DNA from: Nocardioidaceae bacterium SCSIO 66511 | Lineage (GTDB): Bacteria; Actinomycetota; Actinomycetes; Propionibacteriales; Nocardioidaceae | Assembly: GCA_023100825.1 (NCBI GenBank) | Contig: CP095846.1 | Coordinates: 4,030,001-4,094,000 of the forward strand | Direction: 5' to 3' | DNA: 64,000 nucleotides | Shown here: positions 1 to 8,206 of the stretch, piece after piece | Position numbering within the stretch: position 1 is the first letter of the stretch | Layout: each line of letters starts with the position of its first letter | The notes under the pieces: generated by a model | Told to the model about the DNA's origin: nothing | Databases searched by the model: none | Seen by the model: the letters and a program-made list of their open reading frames with translations, nothing else | Translations under genes and position numbers: made by a program

Positions 1-37
1 TCCAGCTGTCGCCGACCGTGTTGGTGAGCGCACTCAT
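1..37 (-). CDS. ABC transporter permease, DrrB-like (5' end only)
   Basis: Only the first 12 codons are in the window (MSALTNTVGDSW). The ATG at 37 overlaps the stop of the ATPase gene by 4 bases (ATGA), the usual arrangement of DrrA/DrrB daunorubicin-type exporter pairs, where the partner is a six-helix ABC-2 permease. The assignment comes from this position and coupling; the visible residues themselves are not diagnostic. Confidence 0.55.
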   Translation of the reverse strand, partial: MSALTNTVGDSW

Positions 38-1020
38 GCTGCCTCCTCGTTGTCTTCGGTGTCCGCAGGTAGAGGCGAACCGGTGACGGTCAAGAACACA
101 TCGTCGAGCGTCGGCCGCCTGATGCCGATGTCGTCGATGGCGACCTCGAGCTCATCGAGCCGGCGCAGCGCAGCATCGAGCGCACGAACGCGATCGATGA
201 CCGGCGCCGAGACGGTACGTGTCTCGGCGCGCGCGGCGGCGCCTGCGGCAACGACATCCGCGATCGCGGCGCGCGCCAGGTCGAGCTGAGCATCGTCGCG
301 TACGACCACCTCGAGGTGGTCGCCGCCGGCCTTTGTCTTCAGCTCGTTGGCGGTGCCCTCGACGATCACCCTGCCTGCCTGCATGACTGCAATGCGATCC
401 GCGAGCTGATCGGCTTCGTCGAGGTACTGCGTGGTCAGCAGCACCGTCGTGCCGAGCTCGACCAACGCACGCACCGCCGCCCACATCTCGTTGCGGCCGC
501 GCGGGTCGAGCCCGGTCGTGGGCTCGTCGAGGAACAACACCTCGGGTCGCAGCACCATGCTCGCGGCCAGATCGAGGCGCCGACGCATTCCGCCGGAGAA
601 CTTCTTGACCGACCGATCACCGGTGTCTGCGAGGTCGAACCGTTCGAGCAGCTCATCGGCGCGCCGACCGGCCGCCTTGGCGTCGAGGTGAAACAGCCTG
701 CCGAACATGACGAGGTTCTGCCGGGCGTTGAGCACCTCGTCGACCGCGGCATTCTGCCCGACCAGACCGATCCGCGTACGTACGAGCTCCGGCTCTTTCG
801 CGACATCGTGACCTGCGACGGCCGCCCTACCCTTCTCCAGACGAGCGAGCGTGGACAGCACGCGCACCGCCGTGGTCTTGCCCGCGCCGTTCGGACCCAA
901 CAACCCGCAGACCGACCCCTGTGCGACCTGCAGGTCGAAGCCGTCGAGCGCTGCCACTTCGTCTTTCGTACCCCCATAGACCTTGCGGAGACCATCCGCA
1001 TCGATCGCTACTGCTGGCAC
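34..1020 (-). CDS. ABC transporter ATP-binding protein, DrrA (daunorubicin resistance) family
   Basis: This 328-residue protein is the cytoplasmic ATPase of an ABC-2 type exporter. The Walker A motif GPNGAGKTT is near residue 42, the signature FSGGMRRR near 142, and Walker B VLFLDEPTTGLD near 162, followed by the H-loop-region segment TTQYLDEAD. The C-terminal extension of about 90 residues is typical of DrrA proteins. The GTG start at 1020 is supported by a GGAGGGGG ribosome site about 5 bases upstream. The permease gene follows with a 4-base overlap, and a TetR gene is divergent, so export is probably controlled by that repressor through the dyad at 1055-1095. The substrate (antibiotic, lipid or other hydrophobic compound) cannot be told. 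Confidence 0.93.
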   Translation of the reverse strand: MPAVAIDADGLRKVYGGTKDEVAALDGFDLQVAQGSVCGLLGPNGAGKTTAVRVLSTLARLEKGRAAVAGHDVAKEPELVRTRIGLVGQNAAVDEVLNARQNLVMFGRLFHLDAKAAGRRADELLERFDLADTGDRSVKKFSGGMRRRLDLAASMVLRPEVLFLDEPTTGLDPRGRNEMWAAVRALVELGTTVLLTTQYLDEADQLADRIAVMQAGRVIVEGTANELKTKAGGDHLEVVVRDDAQLDLARAAIADVVAAGAAARAETRTVSAPVIDRVRALDAALRRLDELEVAIDDIGIRRPTLDDVFLTVTGSPLPADTEDNEEAA

Positions 1021-1054
1021 CCGATCCCCCTCCGAAGAGAACTATGCAAATGAA

Positions 1055-1095
1055 ACTGCGTACACCGTATCATAACTACGTACAGCGTACTCAGT
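1055..1095. promoter_or_regulatory. Imperfect 41-bp dyad, probable TetR operator for the divergent exporter and regulator genes
   Basis: The half-sites read ACTGNGTACNCNGTA on both strands; 12 of the 20 positions on each side of the centre at 1075 pair. It lies between the divergent DrrA-type gene (start 1020) and the TetR gene (start 1112), so binding would cover both promoters. The dyad is seen directly; that the adjacent TetR binds it is inference. Confidence 0.6.
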
Positions 1096-1111
1096 TTTAG
1101 GATAAGCACCG

Positions 1112-1846
1112 ATGAGCACCGAATATTCCGGCAGCGGCGATCTGCAACGGACCCTCGACCTGATGTGGGGTACGACCGCCGCGCCCAGCAGAGGTCCGCG
1201 GCCCGGCCTGTCCATCGAACGGATCGTCGAGGTCGCGATCGGCGTCGCCGATGCCGACGGACTCGCCGCCGTCTCGATGCGCCGGATCGCCAACGAGCTG
1301 GGCATCGGGGTGATGGGGCTCTACCGTTACGTGCCGAGCAAGGGCGAGTTGGTCGACCTGATGCTCGACGCCGCACAGCGCGACGTCCCCGATGCGTACC
1401 CACTCGGCGACGACTGGCGCTCCCGGCTGCGGATCGTCACCCAAGAGCTGATCGAGCACTACCGCCGCCACCGCTGGCTGCTGCAGGTCTCGCAGGCGCG
1501 CCCGCTGATGGGTCCCGAGTCGATCCGCACGTACGACGACGCGCTCCGCTGTATGGACGGGATCGGCCTCACCGACCACGAGATGGCCTGGACGGTCACG
1601 ATGCTCGACTCCCTCGCGCGCGGAGCCAGCCAATGGAACGTCGAGTACAAGGAGGCAGCCGAGCGCACCGGCATCAGCGATGAGGACTGGTGGGCAGCCC
1701 AGATGCCCTACATCACCAAGGCGATGGCCGACGGCGAGCACACGACGATGGCCCGGGTCGTCGCGAACGACCCCTACGAGGACGACACCGACTACGTCAT
1801 CGACCGAGCCCTCGACGGCATCGCAGCCCTCATCTCCCGCCGATGA
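1112..1846 (+). CDS. TetR family transcriptional regulator (TetR_C-type)
   Basis: This 244-residue regulator has an N-terminal helix-turn-helix around residues 30-75 (IVEVAIGVADADGLAAVSMR...MGLYRYVPSKGEL), the form seen in the tetracycline-repressor-like branch where the HTH is preceded by about 30 residues. The C-terminal ligand domain is about 160 residues. It is divergent from a DrrA/DrrB-type exporter, and the shared 91-base spacer has a long dyad, so it most likely represses that exporter and itself until a ligand binds. Its 3' end overlaps the convergent second TetR gene by 17 bases. Confidence 0.88.
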   Translation: MSTEYSGSGDLQRTLDLMWGTTAAPSRGPRPGLSIERIVEVAIGVADADGLAAVSMRRIANELGIGVMGLYRYVPSKGELVDLMLDAAQRDVPDAYPLGDDWRSRLRIVTQELIEHYRRHRWLLQVSQARPLMGPESIRTYDDALRCMDGIGLTDHEMAWTVTMLDSLARGASQWNVEYKEAAERTGISDEDWWAAQMPYITKAMADGEHTTMARVVANDPYEDDTDYVIDRALDGIAALISRR

Positions 1847-2435
1847 AGACGCCGGCCGCGGCGGCCGCGAGCGCCGCCCGGGCCGACTGATCGGCGAGCT
1901 CCTCGGTCAGCGCCTGCCCACTCTGCAGCAGCGCGTAGTAGAGCGGCGCCGACACTGCGCGGATGACCTGCCGAGCGTCGGTGCCCTCTGGTAGCTCGCC
2001 GCGCTCGACGGCCTCCTCGACACACGGCGCCCACTCGTCGATGCGTGTCGAGTAGAAGCCGCGGAGCGCATCACCGGCCGCCGGATCGCACGCCCCCGCG
2101 ACCACGACCGCCTTGAACAGCCGCCCCTGACGCGCGTCGGCAAGCGTGGACTGCACCAGCCTCGCGTTGGCACGGAGATCCTCGGCGATCGCACCTGTCC
2201 GCGTACGCGCCACCGACTCATCGGCCATCGCCACCAGCAGATCGGCGACCAGGCCGGTCGGCGTACCCCACCGTCGATAGACGGTTGTACGTCCCACTCC
2301 GGCGCGACGAGCGACCTCCGCCAGGTCGAGCGCCTCGAATCCGTCCTCCGCGAGCAGATCGCCCGCAGCCCGGAGCACAGCCTCGCGCACTCGCGCAGTC
2401 CGTCCACCCGGGCGCACCATCGCAGAGGATCCCAT
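1830..2435 (-). CDS. TetR/AcrR family transcriptional regulator
   Basis: This 201-residue regulator has the HTH signature LDLAEVARRAGVGRTTVYRRW in the N-terminal third and a C-terminal TetR ligand domain (C-terminal TetR_C-like helices DARQVIRAVSAPLYY). I chose the ATG at 2435 rather than the in-frame start at 2492 because the latter would run through the dyad at 2472-2487 that looks like its operator. It is divergent from the aldo/keto reductase gene, the probable target, and convergent with the other TetR gene, overlapping it by 17 bases. Confidence 0.87.
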   Translation of the reverse strand: MGSSAMVRPGGRTARVREAVLRAAGDLLAEDGFEALDLAEVARRAGVGRTTVYRRWGTPTGLVADLLVAMADESVARTRTGAIAEDLRANARLVQSTLADARQGRLFKAVVVAGACDPAAGDALRGFYSTRIDEWAPCVEEAVERGELPEGTDARQVIRAVSAPLYYALLQSGQALTEELADQSARAALAAAAAGVFIGGR

Positions 2436-2471
2436 AACGGGACGAGCATACCGTTTAGCGCGATCACCTGC

Positions 2472-2487
2472 TACCGTATTAACGGTA
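2472..2487. promoter_or_regulatory. Probable TetR operator upstream of aldo/keto reductase
   Basis: TACCGT-ATTA-ACGGTA is a perfect 6-base inverted repeat 24 bases before the reductase start and just upstream of the divergent TetR gene. A related half-site TACCGTTTA lies at 2449-2457. Control by the adjacent TetR is inferred from position. Confidence 0.5.
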
Positions 2488-2511
2488 CGCAAATCCCATT
2501 AAGGAGACGAT

Positions 2512-3558
2512 ATGGAGCATCGCAGACTCGGCGCATCGGGGCTGATGGTGCCCGCGCTTTCGTTCGGCGCAGGCACGTTCGGCGGGCGAGGACCGCTGTT
2601 CGGCAATTGGGGCACCACCGACGTAGCCGAAGCGAAGAGGCTCATCGACATCTGCCTCGATACCGGTGTGACGATGTTCGACACCGCCGACGTCTACTCG
2701 GACGGCGCATCCGAAGAGGTTCTCGGCGAGGCGCTGCTCGGCCGCCGCGACGACGTGCTGATCTCGACCAAGGCCGGCCTGCCGATGGGTGACGGCCCCG
2801 GCGATGCTGGATCGTCGCGCTCACGGCTGATCGGCACCGTCGATGCCGCACTGCGCCGACTACGCACCGACCGCATCGATCTCTTCCAGCTGCACGGGTA
2901 CGACGCGGGTACGCCGATCGCAGAGGTCGTCGGCACGCTGGATGGTCTCGTACGCGCCGGAAAGATCCGCTACGTCGGCGTATCGAACTTCTCCGGCTGG
3001 CAGCTGACGAAGTCGCTCGCAACGGCGGATGCGCACGGCTGGTCGCGCTATGTGGCCCACCAGGTCTACTACTCGCTGGTGGGTCGCGACTACGAGTGGG
3101 AACTGATGCCACTCGGTCTGGACCAAGGCGTCGGCGCTGTCGTGTGGAGCCCACTCGGATGGGGCCGGCTCACCGGCAAAGTCCGCCGGGATGCGCCGCT
3201 GCCCGCTGGCAGCCGCCTGCATGCGACCGCGGATTTCGGTCCGCCCGTCGACGACGAGCGGCTCTACAGCGTTGTCGACGCGCTCGAAAAGGTCGCTGCC
3301 GACACCGGCAAGACTGTGCCGCAGGTCGCGATCAACTGGCTGTTGCAGAGACCGACCGTGTCCTCGGTCATCATCGGTGCGCGTAACGAGGAGCAGCTTC
3401 GCCAGAACCTCGGAGCCGCAGGGTGGGCACTCACAGCCGACCACATCGCGTTCCTCGACGCTGCCAGCGCGACCACGGCTCCGTACCCCTACTTCCCGTA
3501 CGAGCGGCAGGAGGGATTCGCTCGGCTGAACCCACGCGCCGTGCCGTCCGGACTCTGA
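2512..3558 (+). CDS. Aldo/keto reductase
   Basis: This 348-residue cytosolic NADPH-dependent oxidoreductase belongs to the AKR TIM-barrel superfamily. The catalytic tetrad is visible as FDTADVYS (Asp and Tyr near 53-58), STKAG (Lys near 84) and LFQLHGYD (His near 124). The C-terminal cofactor region SVIIGARNEEQLRQNL matches the family. An AAGGAG ribosome site lies 5-6 bases before the ATG. The divergent TetR and the dyad in the spacer suggest inducible expression, perhaps for detoxification of a carbonyl compound. The physiological substrate is unknown. Confidence 0.93.
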   Translation: MEHRRLGASGLMVPALSFGAGTFGGRGPLFGNWGTTDVAEAKRLIDICLDTGVTMFDTADVYSDGASEEVLGEALLGRRDDVLISTKAGLPMGDGPGDAGSSRSRLIGTVDAALRRLRTDRIDLFQLHGYDAGTPIAEVVGTLDGLVRAGKIRYVGVSNFSGWQLTKSLATADAHGWSRYVAHQVYYSLVGRDYEWELMPLGLDQGVGAVVWSPLGWGRLTGKVRRDAPLPAGSRLHATADFGPPVDDERLYSVVDALEKVAADTGKTVPQVAINWLLQRPTVSSVIIGARNEEQLRQNLGAAGWALTADHIAFLDAASATTAPYPYFPYERQEGFARLNPRAVPSGL

Positions 3559-3573
3559 CCCGCGTACCCGCAA

Positions 3574-4575
3574 TCAGCCTGCGACCATCACCAGCGAGCC
3601 GGACGTACGGCCGTCGGCCAGTGCAGTCAGCGCATCGGCCACCTCGTCGAAACCGACCGCAGTCGTATGGACGTCGAGCTGCAGCCGTGCAGCCAGCCGC
3701 AGCAACTCCTCGCCGTCCTGCCGGGTGTTGGAGGTGACGCTGCGCAGGTCGCGCTCCCCGAACAGGTGGTCGGCGTACGTCATCGATGGAACGTCGCTCA
3801 GGTGGATACCGGCGAGCGATACTGTGCCGCCGGGCCCGAGGGCTCTCAACGCGAGCGGCACGAGCTCACCGGCCGGAGCGAACACGATCGCCGAGTCGAG
3901 CTCGGCGGGCGGGTGTTCGGTTGGGCCTGCGACGTACGCGGCGCCGAGCTCGCGCGCGAGTCGTTGGTTGCCCTCTCCGCGGGTCATCACGTAGAGCTCT
4001 GCACCACGAGCAGTGGCGATCTGTGCCGTGATGTGTGCGCTCGACCCGAACCCGTAGATTCCGAGCCGGCCACCGCTCGGCACCCGAGCTCGTTCGAGCG
4101 CCCGATAGCCGATGATGCCCGAGCACAGCAACGGTGCGACCTGTTCATCGTCGTAGGTATCGGGAAGCCGGTACGCGAACGCCTGCGGCACGACCGCGTA
4201 CTCGGCGAGACCTCCGTCGGCGTCCCAGCCGGTGTAAAGCGAGCGCGGGCAGAGGTTCTCTCGCCCGGCTCGGCAGAACCTGCAGTGGCCGCAGGTGTTA
4301 CGCAGCCAAGCGATGCCGACGCGGTCGCCGATCGCGAACCGGTCTACCGCATCTCCGGTCGCGCTCACCTCGCCGACGACCTGATGCCCCGGCACGGTCC
4401 GGCGACGCCGCGGCGGCAGATCGCCCTCGGCCAGATGCAGGTCGGTGCGGCAGATACCGCAGGCACGGACGCGTACGAGGACCTCATCGGGAGCGGGTTC
4501 CGGCACCGACTTGGTTGCCAGGTCCAGCGGTCCGTGCCGCATCCGACTCGGTCTGTCGACCACCCAAGCCCGCAT
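3574..4575 (-). CDS. Zinc-dependent alcohol dehydrogenase (AdhA/AdhP-like)
   Basis: This 333-residue medium-chain dehydrogenase begins with a GroES-like domain holding the catalytic zinc ligands (CGICRTDLH near 40 and GHQVVG near 65) and the structural zinc cluster CGHCRFCRAGRENLC near 94-108. A Rossmann domain follows (GIYGFGSSAHI), with a slightly unusual GxGxxA-type nucleotide loop. The start at 4575 (MRAWVVDRP) matches family N termini better than the longer frame to 4596. It interconverts primary alcohols and aldehydes with NAD(P). It is convergent with the reductase gene and divergent from otsA. Confidence 0.9.
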   Translation of the reverse strand: MRAWVVDRPSRMRHGPLDLATKSVPEPAPDEVLVRVRACGICRTDLHLAEGDLPPRRRRTVPGHQVVGEVSATGDAVDRFAIGDRVGIAWLRNTCGHCRFCRAGRENLCPRSLYTGWDADGGLAEYAVVPQAFAYRLPDTYDDEQVAPLLCSGIIGYRALERARVPSGGRLGIYGFGSSAHITAQIATARGAELYVMTRGEGNQRLARELGAAYVAGPTEHPPAELDSAIVFAPAGELVPLALRALGPGGTVSLAGIHLSDVPSMTYADHLFGERDLRSVTSNTRQDGEELLRLAARLQLDVHTTAVGFDEVADALTALADGRTSGSLVMVAG

Positions 4576-4650
4576 CTCGATCACCTGCCAACACACTAAT
4601 GCCGCCGGGCTTACGGGATAGGCTCATCATGAGGATCCGAGGAGGGCGCC

Positions 4651-6081
4651 TTGAGCAATTCCCCCACCGCTGCATTCGTCGTGGTCGCGAACCGCCTGCC
4701 GGTCGACCGGGTGACTCTGCCCGGCGGCCGCACCGCCTGGCGTACGTCTCCGGGCGGGCTGGTCTCCGCTCTCAAGCCCGTGCTGCAGCGCAACGCGGGC
4801 GCCTGGATCGGCTGGCACGGCGCACCGACCGAAGAGCTGGAACCGTTCATCGACGACGGGCTCGAGCTCGTACCGATCCCGCTGTCGACCTCGGAGGTCG
4901 AGGAGTACTACGAGGGATTCTCGAACGGAACGCTGTGGCCGCTCTACCACGACGTGGTCGCGCCGCCGGAGTTCCACCGCGAATGGTGGGAGGCGTACGT
5001 ACGCGTCAACCGGCGCTTCGCGCAGCGTGCGGCCGAGGTGGCCGAGCAGGGCGGGGTCGTGTGGGTGCAGGACTACCAACTGCAACTGGTGCCTGCGATG
5101 CTGCGTGAGCTGCGTCCGGACCTGCGCATCGGGTTCTTCCTGCACATCCCGTTCCCGCCGACCGAGCTGTTCCAGCAGATGCCCTGGCGCCGGCAGATCC
5201 TCGAAGGGCTGCTCGGCGCCGATCTCGTCGGCTTCCAGCATCAGGGCGCGGCGCAGAACTTCGTCCGGCTCGTACGCCAGCGCGTCGGCCACAAGACCCA
5301 CCGCGACACCGTCTACCTGCCCGACGGGCGACTGGTCACTGCCGGCTCGTTCCCGATCTCGATCGACGCCGACTCCTTCGAGCGGCTGGCCCGAGACCCG
5401 GCAACCGAGCAACGCGCAGACGAGATCCGCGCGGAGCTCGGCGGCCCTCGGCATGTACTGCTCGGCATCGACCGGCTCGACTACACCAAGGGGTTGCGTC
5501 AACGGCTCCGGGCGTTCGGCGAGCTACTCGCCGAGGGCAGCATCGACCTCGACGACGCGGTGTTCATCCAGGTTGCCACCCCCTCGCGCGAGCGGGTCGG
5601 GCAATACAAGGTGCTCCGCGACGACATCGACCGCCTCGTCGGGCGGATCAACGGCGATGTCGGTCGCATCGGGCGGGTCCCGATCACCTACCTCCATTCG
5701 TCGTACCCCAAGGCAGAGATGGCGGCGCTGTACCGCGCGGCCGACATCATGGTCGTCACACCGCTGCGTGACGGCATGAACCTCGTCGCGAAGGAGTACG
5801 TCGCCTGCCGCTACGACGACCAGGGTGCACTCGTGCTCAGCGAGTTCGCCGGTGCGGCCGAGGAGCTCAAGCAGGCGTACCGCGTGAACCCCTACGACAT
5901 CAACGGGATGAAGGCGACGCTGCTGCAGGCGATGCAGTCACCCGAGCGCGAGAACTCCCGGCGTATGCGGTCGATGCGCAAGTACGTACGCGAGCACGAC
6001 ATCGACCGTTGGGCGAAAGCGTTCCTCGACACGCTCGCCGCCGGCGAGACCCATCACGACAAGCATCCGCGCCCGGTGTAG
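4651..6081 (+). CDS. otsA: Alpha,alpha-trehalose-phosphate synthase (UDP-forming), GT20
   Basis: The 476-residue enzyme joins UDP-glucose and glucose-6-phosphate into trehalose-6-phosphate, the first step of the OtsA-OtsB stress and compatible-solute pathway. GT20 landmarks are GGLVSAL near 25, WIGWHG, the donor-site motif DYQLQLVPAMLR near 138, FFLHIPFPP, GIDRLDYTKGL near 270 and the C-terminal DGMNLVAKEYVACR near 370. Length is normal for an actinobacterial single-domain OtsA; no phosphatase domain is fused and no otsB is adjacent. The start is TTG at 4651 with a GAGGAGGG ribosome site. Confidence 0.96.
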   Translation: MSNSPTAAFVVVANRLPVDRVTLPGGRTAWRTSPGGLVSALKPVLQRNAGAWIGWHGAPTEELEPFIDDGLELVPIPLSTSEVEEYYEGFSNGTLWPLYHDVVAPPEFHREWWEAYVRVNRRFAQRAAEVAEQGGVVWVQDYQLQLVPAMLRELRPDLRIGFFLHIPFPPTELFQQMPWRRQILEGLLGADLVGFQHQGAAQNFVRLVRQRVGHKTHRDTVYLPDGRLVTAGSFPISIDADSFERLARDPATEQRADEIRAELGGPRHVLLGIDRLDYTKGLRQRLRAFGELLAEGSIDLDDAVFIQVATPSRERVGQYKVLRDDIDRLVGRINGDVGRIGRVPITYLHSSYPKAEMAALYRAADIMVVTPLRDGMNLVAKEYVACRYDDQGALVLSEFAGAAEELKQAYRVNPYDINGMKATLLQAMQSPERENSRRMRSMRKYVREHDIDRWAKAFLDTLAAGETHHDKHPRPV

Positions 6082-6094
6082 CGGCTGCCCAGAG

Positions 6095-6496
6095 TCACCC
6101 GACCGCAGTGCCTTCCAGCTCGACCAGCTGGCCGGGAATCGCCAATCGAGTCACGCCGAGCATCGTGGTGGTCGGGGCGACTCCGGCGGCACCCAATCGC
6201 GAGGCGAGCACGCCGTAGTGCTGGAGCAGTAGATCCACGTCGGTGGTGAACACGTTCAGCCGGACAAGACTCTCCAGCGCCATATCCGCTTCGGCGAGCA
6301 CGGCCTCCAGGTTGTCGAGGGCGAGGGCGATCTGTGCCGCCATGTCGCCGTCATGCTTCGGCTCACCGTCACCGCCCGTTGCGGTCTGCCCGGAACAGTA
6401 GAGGATCCGAGCAGGTCCGGAGACGACCTCACCCTGGTTGAATCCCATCTCCACCGACCACGTCACCGGGTTGATCGCCGTTCGCTGCATTGACAC
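6095..6496 (-). CDS. RidA family protein (reactive imine deaminase-like)
   Basis: This small YjgF/YER057c/UK114-fold protein of 133 residues is trimeric in characterised relatives. RidA members hydrolyse reactive enamine/imine intermediates released by PLP enzymes. Family features are the central GQTATGGDGE stretch, VRLNVFTTDVD and the C-terminal PGQLVELEGTAV. The arginine used for imine hydrolysis in archetypal RidA (in an RxG segment near residue 105) is not obvious here, so it may belong to another Rid subgroup. GTG at 6496 and ATG at 6490 are both possible starts; the GGAG upstream fits the GTG better. Confidence 0.85.
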   Translation of the reverse strand: MSMQRTAINPVTWSVEMGFNQGEVVSGPARILYCSGQTATGGDGEPKHDGDMAAQIALALDNLEAVLAEADMALESLVRLNVFTTDVDLLLQHYGVLASRLGAAGVAPTTTMLGVTRLAIPGQLVELEGTAVG

Positions 6497-6622
6497 ATCA
6501 GCTCCATAGGTTCATCGACGCTGCGTACCTTTCGGGTGGGCGGATCCCACGTACGTCGAAGGCCATGAGCATCTCCACGAATCCCGACAGCCCGGTGTCG
6601 TGTATGTCGGTAAAGTTCACGC

Positions 6623-7603
6623 ATGCGCGCCGACCGATTGGTCTCGCTGGTACTGCTACTTCGTCAGCATCGTCGGCTGAATGCCGCCGCGCTGGCACAG
6701 AAGCTGGAGGTGGCCACTCGTACCGTTCAGCGCGATATCGAAGCGCTGTCGGCTGCCGGGGTGCCGGTCTACGCCGAACGCGGCCGCCACGGCGGATACG
6801 CGCTGTTGCCCGGTTTTCGCACCGAGCTCACCGGCCTGAACCACGACGAAGCGCTCGCCCTGCTCGTCGCGGGTTCACGACGCGGGACGCAGGTGTTCGG
6901 TCTCGGATCCGCCCTCGCCTCGGCGATGCTGAAGGTCATCGACGCATTGCCCGACAGCCATCGTTCGACCGCGACCGGCGCCGTCGAACGGTTGCTGATC
7001 GATCCGGACATCGATCTGCTGTCGCGCCGCCAGACCGCCGATGAGGTGCCCGATCCGGTCGCGGCCGAGATTCGACGCGCCGTCTTCGACGGACACAAGC
7101 TCCGCATCCACTATGCCGCGGCTGGTCGGGCGCCGCGTTGGCGCATCGTCGATCCGATCGGCTTGGTCACGGTACGCGACCAGGGCTACCTACTGGCCAC
7201 GAGATCCGGCGCGGACCGCACCTACCGGCTGAGCCGCATAGCGGCCGCCGAGGAGCTGCCGGAGCCTGCGCAACGAGCCGACGAGGTCGACCTCGAACTC
7301 GCCTGGCAGGAACGCAGCGACCGGTTTCGGGCCGGCGGAGACCAGGTCGCCGTTGAGGCACGGGTGAACCCGGCAGGCAAAGAACTGCTCGTCGGCACCG
7401 CACTCGCCGTCCGTACCGACGAGCCCGACGCAGACGGCTGGCTGCGGATGGAGCTCGCCTTCCAAGACGCACGTCACGCCGAATGGGCATTGTGGAGCGT
7501 CGCCACGAACGCCGAAGTCTTGTCACCACCGTGGCTGCGCGACTCCCTGCGTAGTCGGGCAATCGCGATCGCGGCGAACTACGGCACGGGCCCGACGCTC
7601 TGA
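6623..7603 (+). CDS. YafY-type HTH and WYL domain transcriptional regulator
   Basis: This 326-residue regulator has an HTH_11 winged helix at residues 1-60 (QHRRLNAAALAQKLEVATRTVQ), a WYL ligand-sensing domain around 140-210 with IHYAAAGRAPRWRIVDPIGL, and a C-terminal WCX extension. WYL regulators sense nucleotides or small metabolites in characterised cases. It is divergent from the RidA gene across 126 bases containing the small dyad CGACA-N6-TGTCG at 6585-6600, a possible binding site. The regulon beyond ridA and itself cannot be inferred. Confidence 0.9.
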   Translation: MRADRLVSLVLLLRQHRRLNAAALAQKLEVATRTVQRDIEALSAAGVPVYAERGRHGGYALLPGFRTELTGLNHDEALALLVAGSRRGTQVFGLGSALASAMLKVIDALPDSHRSTATGAVERLLIDPDIDLLSRRQTADEVPDPVAAEIRRAVFDGHKLRIHYAAAGRAPRWRIVDPIGLVTVRDQGYLLATRSGADRTYRLSRIAAAEELPEPAQRADEVDLELAWQERSDRFRAGGDQVAVEARVNPAGKELLVGTALAVRTDEPDADGWLRMELAFQDARHAEWALWSVATNAEVLSPPWLRDSLRSRAIAIAANYGTGPTL

Positions 7604-7654
7604 CCCACGATCGTCGCGACGCCGGCCTCGATGTTTCATGGCTAGCATCGGGCC

Positions 7655-8194
7655 ATGCCACGCCTGATCCATCTCAACGGACCCTCACGTGTCGGCAAGT
7701 CGACGCTCGCCCGACGGTACGTCGACGAAAACCCCGGAACACTCGCGCTCGACCTCGACGTGCTCGCCGGGCTCATCGGCGGCTGGCATGACGACTTCTT
7801 AGGCGCGTTGGGCAAGGCGAGACAGCATGGTTGGGCGATGGCGCAGCGACACCTGAGTGACGGCTACGACGTGGTCGTTCCGCAGCTCGTCACCAGCTTC
7901 GACCGCGCACCCGGACCCGAAGCGATCGCCGACGCCGCCGGTGTCTCCTACGTAGAAGTGGCGCTATTGGTCGACGATGAAGAACACCGGCACCGCCTGC
8001 GCAACAAGCAGCCCGCGAACGAGGTCGAAGGCTTGATCCAGTCGTTCCTGGACGACGGCGACCTCGTCGGCCGCATCCGAGAACACCTGGCGGAGTATCT
8101 CGCGGGTCGGCCGGAAACGATCCGAATCGAGACGACCGGGCTCGACGAAGATGCGACGTACGCGCGCTTGCTCGACGTACTCGCCGCGGCCTGA
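7655..8194 (+). CDS. P-loop NTPase, AAA-type small-molecule kinase-like protein
   Basis: This 179-residue protein opens with a clear Walker A motif (GPSRVGKSTLARRY, residues 9-22), followed by LDLDVLAGLIGG, which matches the Asp-containing substrate-side motif of zeta-toxin-like and chloramphenicol-phosphotransferase-like kinases. The region DDEEHRHRLRNKQPANE resembles a lid with basic residues. The fold is P-loop kinase; the phosphate acceptor is unknown. It is 51 bases after the WYL regulator on the same strand but need not be co-transcribed. Confidence 0.78.
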   Translation: MPRLIHLNGPSRVGKSTLARRYVDENPGTLALDLDVLAGLIGGWHDDFLGALGKARQHGWAMAQRHLSDGYDVVVPQLVTSFDRAPGPEAIADAAGVSYVEVALLVDDEEHRHRLRNKQPANEVEGLIQSFLDDGDLVGRIREHLAEYLAGRPETIRIETTGLDEDATYARLLDVLAAA

Positions 8195-8206
8195 CTCACC
8201 CGGGCG

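Noticed and set aside
316-1053. Long plus-strand frame over the DrrA-type gene
   Set aside because: It is antisense to a protein with intact Walker motifs; its translation lacks any family pattern and has the Arg/Ala composition of a shadow frame.
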